Shown piece after piece: positions 59,721 through 64,000 of a stretch of DNA of 64,000 nt (positions are counted from its first letter, which is position 1; each line of letters starts with the position of its first letter). Made by a program: the position numbers and the translations under genes. Below the pieces are notes generated by a model that had not been told where the DNA came from, made no database searches, and worked only from the letters and a program-made list of their open reading frames with translations. The stretch covers positions 62,001-126,000 of the forward strand of contig NZ_VZDO01000008.1 of NCBI RefSeq assembly GCF_008802405.1, read 5' to 3'. Origin of the DNA: Plantimonas leprariae (GTDB lineage: Bacteria; Pseudomonadota; Alphaproteobacteria; Rhizobiales; Rhizobiaceae).

Positions 59721-59835
59721 GCTGCACCGCAGCAAAAATTCGTCCGCCGTCATCAAATCGCCAGTCCTTGGGTCTTAACCCTCGGCCGCAACGTCGTCCT
59801 TGCCCGGACGGCAGCGGCTCGAATCAAGGTACGGC

Positions 59836-62139
59836 ATGGTCTCGCGCGCTTCGATCGTCGGCTTCCTCATCGTTCTTTGCCTATCGATCGTTCCGGCCAG
59901 CGCCCAGATTCCCGGCCTCCCGAAGCTCGTCGGCTCAGAGACGCAACCGGCCGACGCGACGAAGCCGGGCGAACCCGCCGACCGCCAGGCCGACGTCCAG
60001 GCGCTCGACCGCATCATCCAGCTGTTCAAGGACGACAAGCAGCGGACCGACTTCGTCGGCTCGCTGGAGCAGATGCGCGCCGGCCTCGTCATGCAGGGGC
60101 CGCCGGCGCCGGAACAGAACTCGGCGCTCCCTGCCGAGGGGTTGATCGGCGCCCTCGCCACCAACGTCGGGAAGGCGGTCGACGAGTTTCCGACGACCGC
60201 GCTCGGCGATCCGCCGCACATCAAGCTCGCGAACGCGATGACGGAGCTGCAGGACCGGGCCGCGACGAATTTCGGCGGCGAGGAGACGCTCGGCTTCCTG
60301 TCCTGGGCGCTGCCGGGCGTCGGCGTCGTCGCCGGCGTGATGCTCTTCCTGTCGCGGAACCGCTGGATCCGGTCGCGACGCACGATCCTGCGCCGGAAGT
60401 CGCAGACCCGGCTGCAGCTCCTCCGTCGCGTTTCTCTGAAGCTTCTCTTCGACCTCCTGCCCTGGTTCGGCGGCGTGGTCGCCATCGCGCTCTGGACGAC
60501 CGCCTTCTCGCATAGCTGGCGCGACACGCAGCTCTTCCTCGGGCTGACGACGCCGTTCGTGCTGCCGGCCCTGATCCGCCAGCTCTTCGGCTTCGGCCTC
60601 CTCCTGCTCGTGCGCAGCCGCGGCTGGAAGCTGGTGAACTACGCGCGCCTCAAGCTGCTGCCCTGGATCGGCATCCTCACCTCGGCCGGCGTCGCGGCGG
60701 GTCTGATGCGCGAATTCGCCGTGCGGCTGGTGATCGGCCGCAACGTCGCCGACGTCGCCTCGCTGGCGCTCGACCTTCTCACGGCAGGCCTCACGGTCCT
60801 CTTCGTGATGCGGCACCGGCGCACGGTGCGCAGCCTGATCGTCAAGGGCCGCCAGCGGCGGGCCGAAGGCGACCACGGCACCGGCGTGCTCGCCACCGTG
60901 ATCACCGCCTTCGCCAACTTCTGGCACGTCTTCGCGATGCTGTTCGTCGTCGCGAATGTCGGGGCGCGGCTGTTCGGCATCGGCGGCGACAACTTCTTCG
61001 AGGACGCGCTGTTCGCAGTGATGTTCATCCTCGCCGGCCTGTTCTTCCTCGCCTTCGCGAACGAGACCGTATCGCGGTGGCGAGAACAGCTCGGCCGCGG
61101 CCGCTCGACGGCGCGCAACGCGCTCGGCCGGCGCTATCTCGGCCTGTTCCACATCGTCTTGCAGATCGCGACCACCATCGTCGTCGCCATCGCCTGCATC
61201 GATCTCTGGGGCTTCCAGGTGGCGGAATGGCTCACCACCGCGTCCGGCAGCCAGGTGCTGCGGCCGGCGATTTCGATCCTCTTGGTGCCGCTGGTGGTCT
61301 GGCTGATCTGGATCACCGTCGACACGCTGATCGAGCACGCGTTGGCCCCGGTCGACAATTTCGGCCGGCAGCGCCAGCAGTCGGCTCGCATCAAGACGCT
61401 GCTGCCGCTGCTCCGGAACTTCGTCTTCGCCGCGCTCTCGGTCATCACGGTGATCGCGGTTCTGGCGAATATCGGCGTCAACGTCGCGCCGCTCCTCGCC
61501 GGCGCCGGCATCATCGGCATCGCGATCTCGTTCGGCTCGCAGCAGCTCGTGCAGGACGTCATCACCGGCTTCTTCTTCCTGTTCGAGGACGCGCTGGCGA
61601 TCGGCGACACGATCTCGACCGGCACGCAGGCCGGCGTCGTGGAAGGTATCAACATCCGCACGGTGAAGATCCGCGCCGGCGACGGGGCGCTCTATTCGGT
61701 GCCGTTCAGCCAGATCAAGGCGCTGCAGAACTCGTCGCGCGGCTACGGCATCTTCCAGGTCGCGGTCACGATCGGCTTCGAATCCGACGCCGACCAGGCG
61801 ATGGACATCATGCGCGAGATCGGCGCGGAGCTCCGGAGCGACCCGAAGTTCAAGTACGACATGCTCGCCCCGATCGAGATCTGGGGCGTCGACGGCTTCA
61901 GCGCCGACGGCACGGTGCTGAAGGGCGCGATCCGCTGCCGGCCGCTGCAGCAATGGGGCGTCGGGCGCGAGTTCAACCGCCGCCTGAAGCGGCGCTTCGA
62001 CGAGGACGGCATCGTCCTGTTCCGGCCGAAGCAGGTGATCGAGATCGCCGGCAACCGGCAGGAGCCTATGCCGGAGGAGAACGAGTTGCCGCCACCGCGG
62101 CAGAGGGCGGCGAACGGCGCGATGCCGCGCCCGGCCTGA
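59836..62139 (+). CDS. MscS-type mechanosensitive channel
   Basis: This 767-residue protein has a signal peptide (MVSRASIVGFLIVLCLSIVP), a periplasmic region of about 150 residues, about nine to eleven helices, and a C-terminal MscS core. The pore helix is GIIGIAISFGSQQLVQDVIT at about residues 555-575, then FLFEDALAIGDTI and the beta domain VVEGINIRTVKIRAGDG. It is of the large MscK/YbdG type and would release solutes on osmotic downshock. The ATG at 59836 begins the signal; the one at 59800 is less likely. Confidence 0.92.
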   Translation: MVSRASIVGFLIVLCLSIVPASAQIPGLPKLVGSETQPADATKPGEPADRQADVQALDRIIQLFKDDKQRTDFVGSLEQMRAGLVMQGPPAPEQNSALPAEGLIGALATNVGKAVDEFPTTALGDPPHIKLANAMTELQDRAATNFGGEETLGFLSWALPGVGVVAGVMLFLSRNRWIRSRRTILRRKSQTRLQLLRRVSLKLLFDLLPWFGGVVAIALWTTAFSHSWRDTQLFLGLTTPFVLPALIRQLFGFGLLLLVRSRGWKLVNYARLKLLPWIGILTSAGVAAGLMREFAVRLVIGRNVADVASLALDLLTAGLTVLFVMRHRRTVRSLIVKGRQRRAEGDHGTGVLATVITAFANFWHVFAMLFVVANVGARLFGIGGDNFFEDALFAVMFILAGLFFLAFANETVSRWREQLGRGRSTARNALGRRYLGLFHIVLQIATTIVVAIACIDLWGFQVAEWLTTASGSQVLRPAISILLVPLVVWLIWITVDTLIEHALAPVDNFGRQRQQSARIKTLLPLLRNFVFAALSVITVIAVLANIGVNVAPLLAGAGIIGIAISFGSQQLVQDVITGFFFLFEDALAIGDTISTGTQAGVVEGINIRTVKIRAGDGALYSVPFSQIKALQNSSRGYGIFQVAVTIGFESDADQAMDIMREIGAELRSDPKFKYDMLAPIEIWGVDGFSADGTVLKGAIRCRPLQQWGVGREFNRRLKRRFDEDGIVLFRPKQVIEIAGNRQEPMPEENELPPPRQRAANGAMPRPA

Positions 62140-62145
62140 CCGCGA

Positions 62146-63381
62146 CTAGAAGCGGGACAGCATCGCTTCGCGCGACAGGACGAAGCCGCTCGCGACCCAG
62201 CTTCGTTTCAGGTCCTGCAGCAGCTGGCCGAGTTCCGGTCCGGGCCGCACGCCCTTCGCCGTCAGGTCGCTGCCGGTCACCGGAAAGGCCGGCGGGTCGA
62301 ACCCTTCCGCCACGCGAAGCTGCTCGCCGAGCCTCGCGGTCTCGGCGATCGCGTCCCGCTCGCTCTTCCCGTGCCGCGTTGCGAGCGCGAGCCGCAGGCG
62401 ATCGACGATCCCCGGCCGGTCGCCGAAGTAGAGGCGTTCGCGCAGCGACGCGTCGGTCTCGTCGGGACGCGCCGGTTCCGCCATCGCGTAGGCCAGCAGC
62501 CGGTCGCGCTCGGCATTCGCCATCTTCAGACGGCGCGCGAGCTCGGCGAGGCGCTCCGGATCGGGCGGCACGATGGCGAGGAGGCGCAGCAGGGCGTCGG
62601 GCTGCCAGCGGTGGACATGCTCGGCGCCGACGAGGCCGTGGATGCCGTCGATCCCCCAACGCTCGCTTTCCGGCAGGGCGGCAGACAGGACGCCGGCCTG
62701 CCGCGCCCACAGGAGGGCGCGGGACGGATCGGGCGCGGCGAGGAGCTTGCGCAGTTCCATCCAGACGCGCTCGGCCGAGAGCGAGGCGATCCCACCCTTC
62801 AGCCGCGCGCAGGCGCGCAGCCCGTCCGCGTCCGGCCGCCCCTCGCCGTACCAGGCGAAGAAGCGGAAGAAGCGCAGGATGCGGAGGCGATCCTCCTCGA
62901 TGCGCTGCGCCGGGTCGCCGATGAACCGCAGCGTCCGCGACCCGATGTCGGCGATGCCGCCGACGAGGTCGAGCACCTCGCCCGCCGCGTCGCAGTAGAG
63001 CGCGTTGACCGTGAAATCGCGCCGCTCGGCGTCGGCGCGCCAGTCGCGGCCGAAGCGGACGCGCGCATGCCGCCCGTCCGTTTCGATGTCGCGGCGCAGC
63101 GTCGTCACCTCGAACGGCGTGCCGCCCACAACGACCGTGATCGTGCCGTGCTCGGCCCCGGTCGGCACCGCCTTGAAGCCGGCGGCCTCCGCCCGGCGCG
63201 CGGTTTCCGCCGGCTCGGTCGTCGTCGCGATGTCGGTATCGGTGACGGAAAGGCCGAGCAGCGTGTTGCGCACCGCGCCGCCGACGACACGCGCTTCCTC
63301 GCCATCGGCGGACAGGACGGCGAGGAGGCGCTGCAGCCGTTCCTCGCGCAGCCATTCGGCGTCGATCCGGTGCCCGGTCAT
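62146..63381 (-). CDS. cca: CCA tRNA nucleotidyltransferase
   Basis: This 411-residue enzyme adds or repairs the CCA end of tRNAs. Its class II nucleotidyltransferase head shows RVVGGAVRNTLLG, the metal-binding VTDTDIATTT, RRDFTVNALYCD and the neck motif EEDRLRILRFFRF. The C-terminal body is helical. The ATG overlaps the end of the Nudix gene by four bases, which fits the Nudix-cca order in Rhizobiales. It is convergent with the MscS-type gene, 6 bp apart. Confidence 0.95.
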   Translation of the reverse strand: MTGHRIDAEWLREERLQRLLAVLSADGEEARVVGGAVRNTLLGLSVTDTDIATTTEPAETARRAEAAGFKAVPTGAEHGTITVVVGGTPFEVTTLRRDIETDGRHARVRFGRDWRADAERRDFTVNALYCDAAGEVLDLVGGIADIGSRTLRFIGDPAQRIEEDRLRILRFFRFFAWYGEGRPDADGLRACARLKGGIASLSAERVWMELRKLLAAPDPSRALLWARQAGVLSAALPESERWGIDGIHGLVGAEHVHRWQPDALLRLLAIVPPDPERLAELARRLKMANAERDRLLAYAMAEPARPDETDASLRERLYFGDRPGIVDRLRLALATRHGKSERDAIAETARLGEQLRVAEGFDPPAFPVTGSDLTAKGVRPGPELGQLLQDLKRSWVASGFVLSREAMLSRF

Positions 63382-64000
63382 GCGTAGAGCCTTTCGAAGA
63401 GCGTGCGGATGATGCCTGCCGTAACCCCCCAGATATACCGCTCGCCGAACGGCATCACGTAGAAGAAGCGCTCGCGCCCGTTCCAGACACGGCCTTCCTT
63501 CTGGTGGTTGGCAGCATCCATCAGGAAGGCGAGCGGCACCTCGAAGACGTCGGCGACCTCAGCCGGGTTGGGCGCGAGTTCGAAGCCAGGCCGCACCACA
63601 GCGATCACCGGCGTGATGCGGAAGCCGGTCGTCGTCGAATAGCGCGGCAGGCGGCCGACCGTCTCGATGAATTCCGGCCGGAGCCCGACCTCCTCGAAGC
63701 TCTCGCGGATCGCGGCGGCCTCCGGCGAGGCGTCGCTCGGGTCCACCGAGCCGCCCGGAAAGGCGATCTGCCCGGAATGCTTGCGCAATGCCGCGGACCG
63801 CGTCGTCAGGATCACCGTGGCGCCGTCCGTCCGGTCGACCACCGGCACTAGCACGGCGGCGTCGCGGATCGACACGCCGTCCAGCAGCGATTCGAGTTCG
63901 GGGTTCAGCACATGGTCGCCGAGATCGGGAACCGGATGATCCGGCGCCGCTAGGGAAAGGCGCTCGCGCAGGTCGCGCGCCGTGAAGTCGGACGCCGCCA
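63378..64000 (-). CDS. Nudix hydrolase, CoA pyrophosphatase-type (partial, N-terminus off right edge)
   Basis: The frame is open to the right edge, so the start is outside the window. The visible part has the Nudix box GGSVDPSDASPEAAAIRESF followed by EEVGL, preceded by HSGQIAF and followed by YIWGVTAGIIR. The layout matches NudL/YeaB-like coenzyme A pyrophosphatases, which cleave CoA to phosphopantetheine and ADP-type products. A GTG at 63911 is a possible internal start, but the upstream codons (AAPDHPVPDLGDH) look coding. It overlaps cca by four bases. Confidence 0.9.
   Translation of the reverse strand, partial: AASDFTARDLRERLSLAAPDHPVPDLGDHVLNPELESLLDGVSIRDAAVLVPVVDRTDGATVILTTRSAALRKHSGQIAFPGGSVDPSDASPEAAAIRESFEEVGLRPEFIETVGRLPRYSTTTGFRITPVIAVVRPGFELAPNPAEVADVFEVPLAFLMDAANHQKEGRVWNGRERFFYVMPFGERYIWGVTAGIIRTLFERLYA

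Overview
The window is about 64 kb of gene-dense, high-GC chromosomal DNA. Its gene content points to an alphaproteobacterium of the Rhizobiales (Hyphomicrobiales). The markers are a VtlR/LsrB-type LysR regulator beside trxB with an AbcR-like small RNA behind it, a PetP/PetR-like MarR and response-regulator pair, Tad-type pseudopilin genes, a BA14K-like secreted protein, an extensin-like protein, and the neighbourhood lgt, MidA-like methyltransferase, pgeF, prs, rplY, pth, ychF. Cytochrome b and c1 are separate genes, unlike the fused fbcH of Bradyrhizobium relatives. No rRNA, tRNA or CRISPR array was found. Genus assignment is not possible from sequence reading alone.

Layout. 1-1309 is the 5' part of an ABC exporter that runs off the left edge. 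1.7-3.8 kb holds trxB, the LysR regulator and the candidate AbcR sRNA. 3.9-5.1 kb is a small acquired patch: an AT-richer membrane-protein gene between imperfect direct repeats, then a decayed IS5-type transposase. 5.1-9.8 kb holds two glutathione transferases, an aspartate aminotransferase, Cu/Zn superoxide dismutase, a DMT exporter and a hotdog thioesterase. 9.9-12.2 kb holds three TadE/TadG-like proteins. 12.3-19.3 kb holds an extensin-like protein, a SUOX-fold protein coupled to a GGDEF/EAL protein, and an extended uvrB. 19.3-22 kb is a second acquired patch with an orphan antitoxin-like gene and an AT-rich P-loop ATPase. 22-27.6 kb holds an ABC exporter, a HAD hydrolase, small secreted proteins, a C15-like peptidase, a cold-shock protein and a BA14K-like protein. 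It also contains a plus-strand terminator with no gene to serve.

27.7-34.5 kb holds a metallo-beta-lactamase-fold hydrolase with a branched-chain aminotransferase, the MarR / OmpR-type regulator / histidine kinase operon, csaA, proC, a YbjN-domain protein and ubiK. 34.5-47 kb is mostly housekeeping: lgt, methyltransferase, pgeF, an M24-fold protein, prs, corA, a DMT exporter, rplY, pth and ychF, then a polysaccharide flippase and a family 2 glycosyltransferase. 47-50 kb is the petABC (cytochrome bc1) operon on the minus strand. 50.3-54.1 kb is a tandem pair of ABC half-transporters. 54.1-64 kb holds trmL, a five-PAS GGDEF/EAL protein, hemF, a small DUF1059-like gene, an MscS-type channel, cca and a Nudix hydrolase that runs off the right edge.

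Several genes fit shared themes. trxB, VtlR/LsrB, sodC and the glutathione transferases concern redox stress. petABC and the Pet-like regulators concern respiration. Two GGDEF/EAL proteins act on cyclic di-GMP. Four ABC exporters are present, three of them clear paralogues. The least explained elements are the candidate sRNAs, the AT-rich ATPase island, the AT-rich membrane gene between repeats, and the metal-ligand-poor M24 protein.
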